From Mangrovibacter yixingensis (GTDB taxonomy: Bacteria > Pseudomonadota > Gammaproteobacteria > Enterobacterales > Enterobacteriaceae), in contig NZ_JAIVKM010000002.1 in assembly GCF_020523985.1 (NCBI RefSeq), forward strand, positions 248,001-312,000: a stretch of DNA of 64,000 nt, given 5' to 3'. Shown here piece after piece: positions 1 through 9,577 of the stretch. The notes beneath the pieces are model-generated. The model was not told where the DNA came from. It saw only the letters and a program-made list of their open reading frames with translations, and ran no database searches. How positions within the stretch are numbered: the stretch's first letter is position 1; each line of letters opens with the position of its first letter. Position numbers and translations under genes: made by a program.

Positions 1-493
1 GCGGCTACAACAGGGGTAGAAGTTACGTTACTCATTTAGCTTGTCCTTTTGTTCATATAGTCACGACCAAAAGCAGGGCGTTTACGATCAAATGTCCAGC
101 CTGACACCAAATACTGCATTGCGCTGGCGTCATTCTGCGCATCAGCAGACAATGTTTTAAGTTCATGGCATCCCATGGCCGTTACGCTACATAAATGGCA
201 CCGCTGAGCGCTCAAAAAGAGCATTAGCCAACGGAAGATGACTGTACTTCAGCAGTATAAAAATGCCCAACACACCGCTCACCGTGCAACCGCACAAGAT
301 TAAGGAAGCGAGGAATAAGAAATTTAAGCATCAGACCAAAGTGCTGCATACGTCTTCACGAATTGCCTGATTAGCCACCAAAGATAGCGAGTTTGGCACT
401 GAATTATTTTGAGACGTGAGCGGCATCACTTGACAGCCATGCCGCAGAGAAAAGACACACTAAAGAAAGGGAAACTTCAGTAACATCAGGCAA
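1..493. other. Left-edge intergenic region, no gene recognised
   Basis: Nearly 500 bases without a gene I can name. The only open frame is a 62-codon minus-strand frame (36-224) whose end contains a short Cys-containing stretch (GCHELKTLSADAQND) faintly like small periplasmic HdeA/HdeB-type proteins. The frame has no proper start or signal peptide. A hydrophobic stretch ending in LPLANA lies just upstream in another frame, so a decayed small exported protein is conceivable but unproven. In E. coli K-12 this side of yqcA holds gudP; nothing like gudP is present. Confidence 0.3.
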
Positions 494-937
494 TTAAATC
501 AATTTACCCCACCGCTCAACCCAGGCATTGGTCACTTGTTCTGGTTCCGGGTTTTCTGCTGCATCAACCAGCAATATATCACCAACACGCTGAGCCGCTA
601 CATCCTGCAGCAGGGCATCAAACTGCTTACCACCGCCACAAAAGTGTTCATAGCCACTATCACCAAGGGCTACCAGACCATAACGGTGTTGCGGGAAATA
701 CCCGGCATCCTTAATAGCGTGAAAGAGTGAACGAATGTTATCGGGTAAATCCCCCTGGCCGGTAGTGGAAGTAATGACCAGGGAATAATGCCCCTGGTAA
801 CGCGACCAGTCAGCGATTTCAGGGTCTTCAAAAATGGTGACATGATGCCCCTGCTGCGTTAATAACGCCTCTGCTTCTTCGGCAACTAACAATGCGTTTC
901 CATACACGGTGCCAACAAAAATACCGACTTCTGCCAT
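494..937 (-). CDS. yqcA: Flavodoxin YqcA
   Basis: A 147-residue short-chain flavodoxin, about the length of E. coli YqcA. It is a cytoplasmic FMN-binding electron carrier whose physiological partner is not settled. FMN-site elements are visible: the phosphate loop GTVYGNA at residues 9-15, the [11 protein letters not shown] loop at about 57-67 and the [12 protein letters not shown] loop at about 92-103. ATG start at 937. It is the last gene of the yqcC-truC-yqcA series, 26 bases after truC, the same order as in E. coli, so it is probably cotranscribed with the pseudouridine synthase. Confidence 0.95.
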   Translation of the reverse strand: MAEVGIFVGTVYGNALLVAEEAEALLTQQGHHVTIFEDPEIADWSRYQGHYSLVITSTTGQGDLPDNIRSLFHAIKDAGYFPQHRYGLVALGDSGYEHFCGGGKQFDALLQDVAAQRVGDILLVDAAENPEPEQVTNAWVERWGKLI

Positions 938-963
938 CCTGTTAACCTCTTATCATTACGCAA

Positions 964-1740
964 TCACAACCCATCCTGACTGCCACCAGAGACAAACTCA
1001 ACCCTTTCATTCTCTTTCAGGAGCCCTTGCCAGCCAAAATGTGACAATGCCTGCATCCAGCAATCATCAAGCCCGGCATTAATCACCAACGGTTCACCGG
1101 TAAAAGGGTGTGTTAACGTCAGTTGGCTTGCGTGAAGCATAAGCCGGTTACACCCGAAATGAGCTGCTGCGCCACGGTTCTGGCGCAAATCACCATGTTT
1201 TGTATCGCCAATAATGGGATGACGCAAATGCACCATATGCCGACGTAACTGGTGTTTACGCCCAGTTTTAGGTAACAGTTCAACCAGGCTGTAACGCGCT
1301 GTTTCGTAGCGGCCAATCGCCACCGGCATTTCCACTGTAGCCAGACCACGGTATTGTGTTACAGCTGGCTGGGCCACTTTATCTTGCCGAGAAAATTTGT
1401 CCGCGATTTTATCCAGCTCTTCCACCAGCGGGTAATCCAGTACGTCAGCGCCTTCCAGCCAGCCACGCGTAATTGCATGGTAACGTTTTTGAATTTCATG
1501 CTGTTCAAATTGCTGTGATAACCTGCGCCCCGCTTCACTGCTTAGCCCAAGCAGCAATACGCCGGAAGTTGGCCTGTCCAGGCGGTGTACTGTAAATACA
1601 TGCTGGCCGATTTGATCCCGCACAGTCTGCATTACCACGACTTTTTCGTCCCGATCCAGCCAACTGCGATGCACTAACCAGCCCGAGGGTTTGTTGACCG
1701 CAACCAGCCAGTCATCCTGATAGAGAATTTCCAGTGTCAC
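964..1740 (-). CDS. truC: tRNA pseudouridine(65) synthase TruC
   Basis: A 258-residue RluA-family pseudouridine synthase, close to the 260 residues of E. coli TruC, which isomerises U65 in tRNA-Ile1 and tRNA-Asp. The catalytic motif HRLDRPTSG is at residues 52-60 with Asp55 as the expected nucleophile, and the family motif GRKHQLRRH is present near residue 190. The start is GTG at 1740, which overlaps the TGA stop of yqcC by three bases, so translation is probably coupled. No S4-type RNA-binding domain precedes the catalytic domain, as usual for TruC. Confidence 0.96.
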   Translation of the reverse strand: MTLEILYQDDWLVAVNKPSGWLVHRSWLDRDEKVVVMQTVRDQIGQHVFTVHRLDRPTSGVLLLGLSSEAGRRLSQQFEQHEIQKRYHAITRGWLEGADVLDYPLVEELDKIADKFSRQDKVAQPAVTQYRGLATVEMPVAIGRYETARYSLVELLPKTGRKHQLRRHMVHLRHPIIGDTKHGDLRQNRGAAAHFGCNRLMLHASQLTLTHPFTGEPLVINAGLDDCWMQALSHFGWQGLLKENERVEFVSGGSQDGL

Positions 1741-2066
1741 GAATTATCACCTGAAAATAAGGCGTCCAGCGCCACCAGTACAGCCAGAACTGCTTCCCGG
1801 CCATCATGTCCTGGGGCAAGAGCCTGTTCATAATAAGGCGCAACGGCAAAGCTCGCAGGTAATTCATGTTGCCCATCCAGCAATGCATGCATACGGGGAA
1901 TAAGCACCCATTGCAACCATTCATAAGGCTGTAAGGTATCAAGAAAAAAGGGTTGTGAGCTTTCAAAGGCACTGGCATGGGGCGGTTCTGCCTGCCACTG
2001 CCCACAATTGCGTAGCTGCTGCTCGAGCAACAGCAAATGGCGACGTACCGCCTGGTGGTGGTCCAT
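1737..2066 (-). CDS. yqcC: YqcC family protein
   Basis: A 109-residue conserved protein of the YqcC (DUF446) family with no established function. The start at 2066 gives exactly the E. coli length and has a GGAG ribosome binding site six bases upstream; a longer frame reaching 2105 adds 13 residues without family similarity. The family-typical stretch QPYEWLQWVLIPRMH is intact at about 45-60. Its stop overlaps the truC start, which suggests a role linked to TruC or YqcA, though that is inference from context only. CsrB lies immediately upstream on the same strand. Confidence 0.92.
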   Translation of the reverse strand: MDHHQAVRRHLLLLEQQLRNCGQWQAEPPHASAFESSQPFFLDTLQPYEWLQWVLIPRMHALLDGQHELPASFAVAPYYEQALAPGHDGREAVLAVLVALDALFSGDNS

Positions 2067-2145
2067 GGTTTTCTCCGGGGAAATCAGTCGGCGCAAGCAT
2101 ACCATTGCTGGCTGTAATGAGAAAAATGGCGAGTAGAAAACAGCA

Positions 2146-2501
2146 ATAAAAAAGGGAGCACTGTTAAACAGTGCTCCCGGTTCGTTTAGCAGCTATCCGG
2201 CTACTCATTGTGCTCCCTGCTCATCCATGACAACTTTTCCTGTGATTAACAATCCATGTTAGTGCTTCCTGCACGCGTCTTCCCGATGCTACAAGCGCCC
2301 CCCGACGCATCTGTCCTTAAGTCATCCTGACCCACCTGACTCCTGTCTGGCTCTCATTCTCCATCCTGGAGGTGTCCTTTTACGCAACCTTGCGCTATCC
2401 TCTTTGCTTCATCCTGAAGCCTTCCCTGTTGCACCTTCTGGTGTGTCCTGTTTGAAGAGACATCATCCTGATATCTGCTTCTTTATCAACTCCCTGTCGA
2501 T
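2146..2501 (-). ncRNA. csrB: CsrB regulatory RNA (CsrA sponge)
   Basis: CsrB binds many CsrA dimers and so relieves CsrA control of glycogen, motility and biofilm mRNAs. On the minus strand from about 2501 the RNA begins ATCGACAGGGAG and carries about 20 GGA triplets, many in stem-loops as CAGGATG or AGGA. It ends in the hairpin GGGAGCACTG/CAGTGCTCCC with a T tract at about 2146-2178. The 5' end, 3' terminator and location between syd and yqcC all match E. coli csrB, and the length of about 356 is close to 369. The exact 5' end is inferred by alignment to the remembered E. coli RNA. Confidence 0.95.
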
Positions 2502-2672
2502 GACATTAGAATCGCTGATTCAGCAGACAGTTACAAGATGGTGTCAGATAAACCCTACGTAAAGTTTCATCTGCTAATGTATAGCGTACATTTAACAATA
2601 TGATAATAAATACTTTTTTAAAATATCCCTCAATAATGTAATGCATTTTCTCTGGCTATTTTCCTACAACTT

Positions 2673-2690
2673 TGTAGGAGATCTCTCACA
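2673..2690. promoter_or_regulatory. UvrY (SirA/GacA) binding site of csrB
   Basis: The 18-base imperfect palindrome TGTAGGAGATCTCTCACA closely matches the UvrY consensus TGTAAGAGATCTCTTACA. It lies about 180 bases upstream of the inferred csrB start, the spacing known for the distal UvrY site of E. coli csrB. The BarA-UvrY two-component system activates csrB through this box. A possible -10 (TCTAAT) sits about 9 bases before the RNA start. Confidence 0.85.
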
Positions 2691-2709
2691 AGAAAGTAAG
2701 CCAAAAGGA

Positions 2710-3258
2710 CTACAAAGTACGAGGACGGGCATCTTGAAGGAACTGAGCAAGAGAAGGGGACAACACCTGGCGCACCTTACGGCCCAGTGTTTCGAGCACA
2801 ACTTCACCGCTCAGGTTGCACACAGCCACCACCTGAGAGTCGCTTTCTACCGTGCCAATAAAGACCGTAGGCGAAAGCTTTAAGCGCCGCTGGGTAACAA
2901 GATGGCCAATCACATTTTCCTGCACACGAGTGAAGTCTGTTTCGCTCCAAACCTGCAATAGAGTAAATGGCATATCACCAAACGTTGCCAACATATCTCC
3001 GGCAAATTGCGTGGTATAAAATTGATGAACCGCTGCTTGTAAGGTAATTCCCATGGCCCGTTCAACCGCCGTTAAATCCCCCGGCAAGCCAAATGGTTGA
3101 GGTTGCCAGAACACCACATCCTCACCGGTTTTAGTGATACAGGGCGATGGCACACCAAACAGTTCACCGCTCGCGGGGTGAGTCCCACAGAGTTGCTCCC
3201 ACACACGGCTGTATCGTGTGGTAAAATCCTGCAAAGCATTTTGGACAGCGCTATCCAC
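2710..3258 (-). CDS. syd: SecY-interacting protein Syd
   Basis: A 182-residue protein matching E. coli Syd (181). Syd is a peripheral membrane protein that binds cytosolic loops of SecY and is thought to monitor the SecYEG complex. Conserved blocks are visible: GVPSPCI, FYTTQFAGDM, RVQENVIGHLV and VCNLSGEV. I place the start at GTG 3258, which has GGAG seven bases upstream and gives the family length. The open frame extends to 3444 but that extension overlaps the divergent queF start and has no Syd similarity. Confidence 0.94.
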   Translation of the reverse strand: MDSAVQNALQDFTTRYSRVWEQLCGTHPASGELFGVPSPCITKTGEDVVFWQPQPFGLPGDLTAVERAMGITLQAAVHQFYTTQFAGDMLATFGDMPFTLLQVWSETDFTRVQENVIGHLVTQRRLKLSPTVFIGTVESDSQVVAVCNLSGEVVLETLGRKVRQVLSPSLAQFLQDARPRTL

Positions 3259-3423
3259 TCTTTTCTCCGAAAATGTCACTGCCTGGCGGGAAAATGCCAG
3301 ATACCGTTGACGACCAAAGCGGACACCATACAGGATGGTAGCGTAGCTTGCTAACTTCCAGCCGCAAAATTTACGCAAGGGAAATAAACACCACCTTCTC
3401 GGCATCCTATTAAAAGGTAGAGT

Positions 3424-4272
3424 ATGACTGTTTACGATAACCATAAAGCACTCAGTGGCCTGACACTGGGCAAAACCACGGATTACCGGGATCGCTATGA
3501 CGCTAATTTATTGCAACCCGTTCCCCGCAGCCTGAACCGTGATCCACTCGGGTTACACGCTGATAGCTTGCCGTTTCACGGTTGCGACATTTGGACATTA
3601 TATGAACTCTCCTGGCTTAACAGCAAAGGGCTGCCACAGGTTGCGGTCGGGCATGTCGAACTGGAGGCGCGCAGCGTCAATTTGATTGAGTCAAAAAGTT
3701 TTAAACTTTACCTCAACAGTTTTAACCAAACCCATTTTGAAACCTGGGATGATGTACGCCAGACACTAATTCGCGATCTTAGCCAGTGTGCAAAAGGCCA
3801 GGTTGCCGTCACGTTGTATAGCGTCAGTGATTTAGAAGGACAACCCATCGCCGCTTTTAACGGAGTGTGCATTGATAACCAGGATATCACTATTGATGAT
3901 TACCAGTTTGATGACACATTGCTCGATGGTGCGGCAAGCACCGGACCGGCGGTTGAAGAAATACTGGTCAGTCATTTACTGAAATCAAACTGCCTGATTA
4001 CCCACCAACCAGATTGGGGCTCAGTACAAATCGCCTATCAGGGCAGGCGTATTGATCGCGAAAAACTGCTGCGTTACCTGGTCTCTTTTCGCCATCATAA
4101 TGAGTTCCATGAACAGTGTGTTGAACGCATCTTCAATGATATTCAGCGTTACTGCCAACCTAAAGCGCTGAGCGTATATGCCCGTTATACACGCCGTGGT
4201 GGGCTGGATATCAACCCGTGGCGCAGCAATTATGCATTCACTCCTGCTACGGGCCGCCTGCCCCGCCAATAA
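3424..4272 (+). CDS. queF: NADPH-dependent 7-cyano-7-deazaguanine reductase QueF
   Basis: A 282-residue enzyme, the same length as E. coli QueF, that reduces preQ0 to preQ1 in queuosine synthesis using two NADPH. It is the long (YqcD) form with two tandem T-fold domains. The nucleophilic Cys190 lies in [13 protein letters not shown] with the proton-relay Asp197, and the NADPH-binding block [15 protein letters not shown] starts near residue 89. ATG at 3424 is preceded by AAAGGTAG. It is transcribed divergently from syd. I see no preQ1 riboswitch in the short leader. Confidence 0.97.
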   Translation: MTVYDNHKALSGLTLGKTTDYRDRYDANLLQPVPRSLNRDPLGLHADSLPFHGCDIWTLYELSWLNSKGLPQVAVGHVELEARSVNLIESKSFKLYLNSFNQTHFETWDDVRQTLIRDLSQCAKGQVAVTLYSVSDLEGQPIAAFNGVCIDNQDITIDDYQFDDTLLDGAASTGPAVEEILVSHLLKSNCLITHQPDWGSVQIAYQGRRIDREKLLRYLVSFRHHNEFHEQCVERIFNDIQRYCQPKALSVYARYTRRGGLDINPWRSNYAFTPATGRLPRQ

Positions 4273-4442
4273 CCACAGAGACTCATGGATGAGTGCTACC
4301 AAAAGCGTTTTTTGCAATGCGAACCAACACGCGAATCAACACAATAATGCACCCTGTTGCACTTAGGTGGGTTGTTAAAACACACAAGCCAGGGCTATTG
4401 TAAGCATAGGGAGCTGTGCATTTAGCCCCATAAGGAGTCTAC

Positions 4443-5807
4443 TTGATTACACATATCAGCCCACTTGGTTCAATGGATTTGTTGTCGCAACTGGAAGTCG
4501 ACATGCTTAAGCGCACGGCCAGTAGCGATCTTTATCAACTATTTCGTAACTGTTCACTTGCCGTTCTGAATTCCGGTAGCCAGACTGACAGCAGTAAAGA
4601 GCTGTTAGCCCGGTTTCAGAATTTTGATATCAACGTATTGCGCCGGGAACGTGGCGTGAAACTTGAGCTGATTAACCCGCCGGAAGATGCCTTTGTCGAT
4701 GGGCATATTATTCGCTCCCTGCAAGCCAACTTGTTTGCCGTGTTGCGCGATATTCTGTTCGTTAACGGGCAAATTAATCTTGCCAGCCGTGTACAGCACC
4801 TGAATTTGGAAGCCTCTGCACATATCACTAACCTGGTGTTTTCGATTTTGCGCAATGCCCGGGCATTGCATGTTGGTGAAGCCCCTAACCTGGTTGTTTG
4901 CTGGGGTGGTCACTCAATTAATGAAGCTGAATATTTGTATGGCCGCAGCGTAGGTAACCAGCTCGGCTTGCGGGAATTGAATATCTGTACTGGCTGCGGG
5001 CCTGGTGCAATGGAAGCCCCCATGAAAGGTGCAGCAGTTGGGCACGCTCAGCAACGCTACAAAGATGGCCGGTTTATTGGTATGACTGAGCCTTCTATCA
5101 TTGCTGCAGAGCCACCTAACCCGCTGGTTAATGAACTGATAATCATGCCAGATATTGAAAAACGCCTCGAAGCGTTTGTGCGTATCGCTCATGGCATTAT
5201 CATCTTCCCTGGTGGCGTCGGCACCGCAGAAGAACTGTTATACCTGCTCGGCATTCTGATGAATCCGGAAAACCAGAACCAGGTATTGCCGTTGATCCTG
5301 ACCGGTCCGAAAGGCAGTGCGGATTACTTCCGGGTGCTGGATGAGTTTATTGTTAACACCCTGGGTGAAGAAGCCCGCAAACATTACACCATCATTGTTG
5401 ATGATGCGGCTGAAGTGGCGCGCCAAATGAAAAAAGCGATGCCTCTGGTAAAAGAAAATCGCCGTGAAAGCGGAGATGCTTACAGCTTTAACTGGTCATT
5501 ACGCATTGCACCTGACCTGCAACTTCCTTTCGAACCTACCCATGAAAATATGGCAAACCTTAACCTGCACACTGAACAGCCAGCAGAAAAACTGGCAGCA
5601 GACCTGCGCAGAGCATTCTCCGGTATTGTGGCGGGTAATGTGAAAGAGGTGGGTATCAAAGCGATAGAAACCTTTGGCCCGTATAAAATCCATGGTGACA
5701 GCCAGATAATGCAACGGATGGACGATTTACTTCAGGGTTTTGTCGCTCAACACCGTATGAAACTCCCCGGGTCAACCTACATTCCCTGCTACGAAATTTG
5801 TAGCTGA
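4443..5807 (+). CDS. ppnN: Pyrimidine/purine nucleotide 5'-monophosphate nucleosidase PpnN
   Basis: A 454-residue nucleotide nucleosidase, the same length as E. coli PpnN (YgdH). It hydrolyses nucleoside monophosphates to base plus ribose 5-phosphate and is activated by (p)ppGpp in E. coli. The LOG-type Rossmann domain holds [17 protein letters not shown] (about 181-197) and the phosphate-binding PGGVGTAEE (about 255-263). The start codon is TTG at 4443 behind AAGGAG, with the protein beginning [12 protein letters not shown] as in E. coli. A strong terminator follows at 5846-5873. Confidence 0.97.
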   Translation: MITHISPLGSMDLLSQLEVDMLKRTASSDLYQLFRNCSLAVLNSGSQTDSSKELLARFQNFDINVLRRERGVKLELINPPEDAFVDGHIIRSLQANLFAVLRDILFVNGQINLASRVQHLNLEASAHITNLVFSILRNARALHVGEAPNLVVCWGGHSINEAEYLYGRSVGNQLGLRELNICTGCGPGAMEAPMKGAAVGHAQQRYKDGRFIGMTEPSIIAAEPPNPLVNELIIMPDIEKRLEAFVRIAHGIIIFPGGVGTAEELLYLLGILMNPENQNQVLPLILTGPKGSADYFRVLDEFIVNTLGEEARKHYTIIVDDAAEVARQMKKAMPLVKENRRESGDAYSFNWSLRIAPDLQLPFEPTHENMANLNLHTEQPAEKLAADLRRAFSGIVAGNVKEVGIKAIETFGPYKIHGDSQIMQRMDDLLQGFVAQHRMKLPGSTYIPCYEICS

Positions 5808-5845
5808 TGGTGAGTTGGCATCGGGTTAATCAATAACAAATCCTA

Positions 5846-5873
5846 AAAGGGCAGCATTTACTGCCCTTTTTTT
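5846..5873 (+). terminator. Intrinsic terminator of ppnN
   Basis: Stem AAAGGGCAG/CTGCCCTTT with a six-base loop followed by a run of T, 39 bases after the ppnN stop. Confidence 0.9.
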
Positions 5874-5983
5874 CGTTTCCCAGAAAAACCTGGAAACCAC
5901 CTCGCAGTGTTTTCCCCCGGCCTGGTAGCAAAAGCCATAAAATGGTAGGGTTTATTTATAGTAACCTGCTGAAAAATACTGTT

Positions 5984-6742
5984 ATGTCATCACACTTACT
6001 GATAATTGACGCGCTGAATCTTATCCGGCGCATTCATGCCGTATCAGGATCACCCTGCCGGGATACCTGTATACATGCACTCAGGCAGTTACTCAGCCAC
6101 TCCAGCCCAACCCACGCTGTTGCTGTGTTCGATGACGAGAACCGACATAATGGCTGGCGCTATCGCCTGTTCCCGTCATACAAAGCAGGACGCTCAGCAG
6201 TACCGGAAGATTTACAAAATGAGATGCCACTGATTCGCCAGGCTTTCGCTGAACAGGGCGTTGCTTGCTGGTCACTGGAAAACTGCGAGGCCGATGACCT
6301 GGCGGCAACACTAGCGGCAAAAGTTGCCGCTGCCGGGCAGTTAGCAACCATAATCTCTACAGATAAAGGCTATTGCCAACTTCTGTCACCTACTATTCGT
6401 ATTCGTGACTATTTCCAAAAACGCTGGCTGGATGCCCCGTTTATTGCAGAAGAGTTTGGCGTAGCGCCAGAAGCATTACCCCATTATTGGGGGCTGACAG
6501 GGGTAAGTAGCAGTAAAATTCCAGGCGTTGCAGGTATTGGCCCCAAAACGGCCAGCCAGTTAATCAGCCAGTACCAGACACTGGAAAACCTCTGGCAACA
6601 CCTGGATGACGTTCCGGATAAGTGGAAGAAGAAACTCGCAGGGCAATATGATAATGCCCTGCTTAGCCGACAACTGGTTACTCTGGAAACCGGGTTAGTG
6701 TTATCAGGCAACCTGCAACAACTGCGCCTTAATAAGCTATAA
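5984..6742 (+). CDS. xni: Flap endonuclease Xni
   Basis: A 252-residue FEN-like nuclease (ExoIX) homologous to the 5' nuclease domain of DNA polymerase I. It is expected to act on 5' flaps during replication or repair. Acidic metal-site residues are visible in [10 protein letters not shown] (N terminus), [20 protein letters not shown] and [10 protein letters not shown]. The helix-hairpin-helix region [14 protein letters not shown] is near residue 180. The start at ATG 5984 gives the E. coli length (251); the frame is open to 5942 but those 14 residues are not conserved. E. coli Xni has only two of the three acidic residues of the second metal site; I did not resolve this here. Confidence 0.94.
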   Translation: MSSHLLIIDALNLIRRIHAVSGSPCRDTCIHALRQLLSHSSPTHAVAVFDDENRHNGWRYRLFPSYKAGRSAVPEDLQNEMPLIRQAFAEQGVACWSLENCEADDLAATLAAKVAAAGQLATIISTDKGYCQLLSPTIRIRDYFQKRWLDAPFIAEEFGVAPEALPHYWGLTGVSSSKIPGVAGIGPKTASQLISQYQTLENLWQHLDDVPDKWKKKLAGQYDNALLSRQLVTLETGLVLSGNLQQLRLNKL

Positions 6743-6781
6743 CGGGTTGTTGGCGTGTAAAACCAGCAACCACAGGTACGC

Positions 6782-7882
6782 TTAGCGCTCGTCTCGCCGC
6801 CCACCTACAGCCGCCCACCAGCGGCGAACATGCACGGTAACTTCCTCGCGGTCATGGTACAACTGCCGTGCCTGAATAGTTGCGTTAATACCTTGTTCAT
6901 CCAGTGCGTTACGAATAAATGCCAGGTTTTGTGACACCTCTTCATAACGCTTTTTCATCGGCAGTTTGAGGTTAAAAATAGTTTCCCGGCACCAGCCATT
7001 TACCAGCCACTGCACCATCAGTGCCGTTACTTTGGCGGGCTTTTCCACCATGTCGCACACCATCCATGAAATGTTGTTGCGATTAGGGCGAAAGCGGAAA
7101 CCATCTTCCCGCAACCAGGTCACCTGCCCGGTATCCATCAGGCTTTGTGCCATAGGGCCGTTATCAACTGAGGAAACCCACATGTTGCGTTTCACCAATT
7201 GATACGTCCAACCACCCGGGCAGGCACCCAAGTCCACGGCATACATACCATTTGCCAGGCGTTCATCCCATTCATCTTCAGGGATAAACACATGGAAAGC
7301 CTCTTCCAGCTTGAGCGTTGAGCGGCTTGGCGCATCGGAAGGAAACTTAAGGCGGGGGATCCCCATATAAAATGGCGAATTATTTGTGCTCAGAGAGTAA
7401 CCCACATAACAACAACCCGGAGCGATAAAAAAGACATGAACCACCGGGCGGCGGTTATTTTCAACTTTTGATAACACTCCAGCAGAGCGCAACGCACCGC
7501 GCAACGGTACCGTAAATTTGCGGCAGAACTTCATCAGCTCTTTACTTTCGTTGGTATCGGCAACCTCAACACGCAAATCGCCACCTTTATCCACCTGGCC
7601 GGTAAGTGCAGCAACAACCGGTGTGATACGGTTTTCTGGGGGTAAATCTTTAAGCAACTCACCCGTGATAAACATTTGCCGGGCAAAAATCAGCGACATA
7701 AATGGCAGGTTTTTTATCAGTTTTTCGGCATCGCCATCCTGATAGCATTCAAATAAAACCCAGGCAGAATGCTCTTTTACCCGGGCAAAACCGTACACTT
7801 CTAATTGCGCCGCTTTATCTGTTATTTCTGCGGCACACTCTTTTTCAAAACCCTGCCGGCAGTAAAGTACTACCTTATTCAT
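6782..7882 (-). CDS. rlmM: 23S rRNA 2'-O-ribose C2498 methyltransferase RlmM
   Basis: A 366-residue protein of exactly the E. coli length. It methylates the 2'-OH of C2498 in 23S rRNA before subunit assembly. An N-terminal THUMP-like RNA-binding part is followed by a Rossmann methyltransferase domain with the SAM motif [12 protein letters not shown] at about 216-227. The KDKE-type catalytic Lys/Asp region includes [11 protein letters not shown] and [12 protein letters not shown]. It overlaps the upstream ygdD stop by eight bases, so the two are translated from one message. Confidence 0.97.
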   Translation of the reverse strand: MNKVVLYCRQGFEKECAAEITDKAAQLEVYGFARVKEHSAWVLFECYQDGDAEKLIKNLPFMSLIFARQMFITGELLKDLPPENRITPVVAALTGQVDKGGDLRVEVADTNESKELMKFCRKFTVPLRGALRSAGVLSKVENNRRPVVHVFFIAPGCCYVGYSLSTNNSPFYMGIPRLKFPSDAPSRSTLKLEEAFHVFIPEDEWDERLANGMYAVDLGACPGGWTYQLVKRNMWVSSVDNGPMAQSLMDTGQVTWLREDGFRFRPNRNNISWMVCDMVEKPAKVTALMVQWLVNGWCRETIFNLKLPMKKRYEEVSQNLAFIRNALDEQGINATIQARQLYHDREEVTVHVRRWWAAVGGRRDER

Positions 7883-8270
7883 GCGTTACACCTTTGCGTT
7901 TCAATCGAATTGCGCCAATCAGCATCAATACCCAACCGGCTAAAAAACTCACTCCGCCAACCGGAGTGACAAACGCCCATAAACGGAGTTGGGACAAAGC
8001 CAGGCAGTACAAACTACCGCTGAACAAGACTGTCCCTAATGCCAGAAAAACACTACTCCAGTAAAACCAGATACTGATACGGCGTTGCATCGCCACCGCC
8101 AGGCCTAAAATTGCCAGCGTATGAAAAGCCTGATACTGAAGCCCGGTATGTATCCATCCCAGTTCAGCTGCGCCAATGGACTTACTGAGAACATGTGCGC
8201 CGAATGCGCCAAAGGCGACATAAACAAAACCGCTCATTGCGGCAAAAATCAGCATAAAACGGCTGGTCAT
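7875..8270 (-). CDS. ygdD: DUF423 inner-membrane protein YgdD
   Basis: A 131-residue small membrane protein, the same length as E. coli YgdD. Four hydrophobic segments are visible (about residues 5-25, 48-64, 70-92 and 98-122), and the family-typical FGAFGAH near residue 20. The function of this DUF423 family is unknown. It sits between gcvA and rlmM and overlaps rlmM by eight bases. It probably shares a transcript with gcvA, which ends 38 bases upstream on the same strand. Confidence 0.93.
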   Translation of the reverse strand: MTSRFMLIFAAMSGFVYVAFGAFGAHVLSKSIGAAELGWIHTGLQYQAFHTLAILGLAVAMQRRISIWFYWSSVFLALGTVLFSGSLYCLALSQLRLWAFVTPVGGVSFLAGWVLMLIGAIRLKRKGVTHE

Positions 8271-8307
8271 GGTATTACCCTAAATTGTGCCCGCCCAACG
8301 GCACGGA

Positions 8308-9225
8308 TTAATGATCATAACGAAAACGGAATTTTTCTTGTTCACTGGCCGCTTTCGCAAGGATCCACTGCCGGAAGGCTGCGATTTTTCCCAGTTCCGC
8401 CTGGCTGTCATGACAAACCAGATAGAACGCATTTTTACTTACCAGCACATCATTGAAAGGACAGACCAGGCGGCCTGCTTCAATCTCAGATTGCGCCATA
8501 ACATTATTGGCTAACGCAATCCCTTGCCCATGGATAGCAGCCTGCAACACCATTGAGCTGTGGCTAAATATCGGTCCCTGTTGCACATTAATATGCGCCA
8601 GCCCCAATTGCCGGGTATAGGCTTGCCAGTCACGGCGCGACGCATCATGCAAAAGCGTATGCTGAATTAAATCCTCAGGGGATTTTAACGGTTTATCTCC
8701 GGTTAACAACAACGGCGAGCACACAGGAAGTAAATACTCGGCATAAAGCTTTTCGACGCGCAGGCCCGGCCAGTTTCCCCGGCCATAAAAAATAGCCACA
8801 TCGACGTCATCTGCCAATTTATCTTCCTGCCTGTCCACAGCCTGAATACGCACGTCAATACCCGGGTAATCAGCGTTAAAACTGGATAACCGCGGCACCA
8901 GCCACTGTATAGCAAAACTGGGCAGTAAACTGACCGTCAACGCCCCTTTCGCACTGCGCGCCTGTAATTTCCGCGTGGCCTCAGTTAACTGAGAGAAAAT
9001 CTCTTTGATATCGAGAAAATAACTCTGCCCTTCTTCTGTAAGCAGGAGGGAACGATTACGACGCCGGAATAATTTAAGCCCCAGGAAATCCTCCAGAGAC
9101 TTTATTTGGTGGCTTACCGCAGCCTGAGTAACGAACAATTCTTCAGCCGCTTTAGTAAAGCTCAAATGGCGTGCTGCAGCATCAAACACACGTAATGCAT
9201 TAAGAGGAGGAAGTCGCTTTGACAT
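8308..9225 (-). CDS. gcvA: Glycine cleavage system transcriptional regulator GcvA
   Basis: A 305-residue LysR-type regulator, nearly identical to E. coli GcvA in the DNA-binding domain (winged helix, residues about 1-65, with AAVSHQIKSLEDFLGLKLF). It activates gcvTHP when glycine is high, represses it when purines are present with GcvR, and activates the divergent gcvB RNA. The effector domain follows (about 90-295). ATG 9225 is preceded by AAGAGGAGG. Its promoter region overlaps that of gcvB, the standard arrangement of this pair. Confidence 0.98.
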   Translation of the reverse strand: MSKRLPPLNALRVFDAAARHLSFTKAAEELFVTQAAVSHQIKSLEDFLGLKLFRRRNRSLLLTEEGQSYFLDIKEIFSQLTEATRKLQARSAKGALTVSLLPSFAIQWLVPRLSSFNADYPGIDVRIQAVDRQEDKLADDVDVAIFYGRGNWPGLRVEKLYAEYLLPVCSPLLLTGDKPLKSPEDLIQHTLLHDASRRDWQAYTRQLGLAHINVQQGPIFSHSSMVLQAAIHGQGIALANNVMAQSEIEAGRLVCPFNDVLVSKNAFYLVCHDSQAELGKIAAFRQWILAKAASEQEKFRFRYDH

Positions 9226-9318
9226 CTTTGCCTGGCTTTTATGTTAACCAATAATAACAAACAGGAAACAGAGTTTAACCTATTAGTTTTTTTTATCTGA
9301 GCCATTATAAATTGTCCG

Positions 9319-9347
9319 TTGAGGTTGCACCAGCAAATACCTATAGT
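9319..9347 (+). promoter_or_regulatory. gcvB promoter
   Basis: A -35 TTGAGG (9319-9324) and a -10 TATAGT (9342-9347), separated by 17 bases and ending seven bases before the inferred GcvB start at 9354. The sequence lies in the gcvA-gcvB divergent gap where GcvA binds in E. coli. Confidence 0.75.
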
Positions 9348-9353
9348 GGCGTC

Positions 9354-9558
9354 ACTTCCTGAGCCGGAACGAAAAGCTATTCTGAAATGAAGGTTTTAGA
9401 GGGGCTTTTGGCTTACGGTTGTGATGTTGTGTTGTTGTGTTTGCATTGGTCTGCTATTCAGACCCCGGCGGCAAAGGCTGCCTTTTTCACTTCCTGTACA
9501 TTTACCCTGTCTGTCCATAGTGATTTGTATAGCACCGCAATTTGCGGTGCTTTTTTTT
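9354..9558 (+). ncRNA. gcvB: GcvB small RNA
   Basis: GcvB is an Hfq-dependent RNA that represses dozens of amino-acid and peptide transport mRNAs. It starts ACTTCCTGAGCCGG and is about 205 bases long, the E. coli size. The GU-rich seed R1 (about 9417-9443, GGTTGTGATGTTGTGTTG onward) and the second conserved segment CACTTCCTGTAC (about 9488-9499) are intact. The 3' end is the hairpin GCACCGCAA/TTTGCGGTGC followed by eight T. It lies between gcvA and ygdI as in E. coli. Confidence 0.97.
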
Positions 9559-9577
9559 GCCTCAATACCAGCGTATA

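Noticed and set aside
2641-2883. 80-codon plus-strand frame at the end of syd
   Set aside because: Runs through the UvrY box and antisense to syd; no similarity.
3424-3444. Overlap of syd and queF start regions implied by the longest syd frame
   Set aside because: The true syd start is GTG 3258, which removes the overlap.
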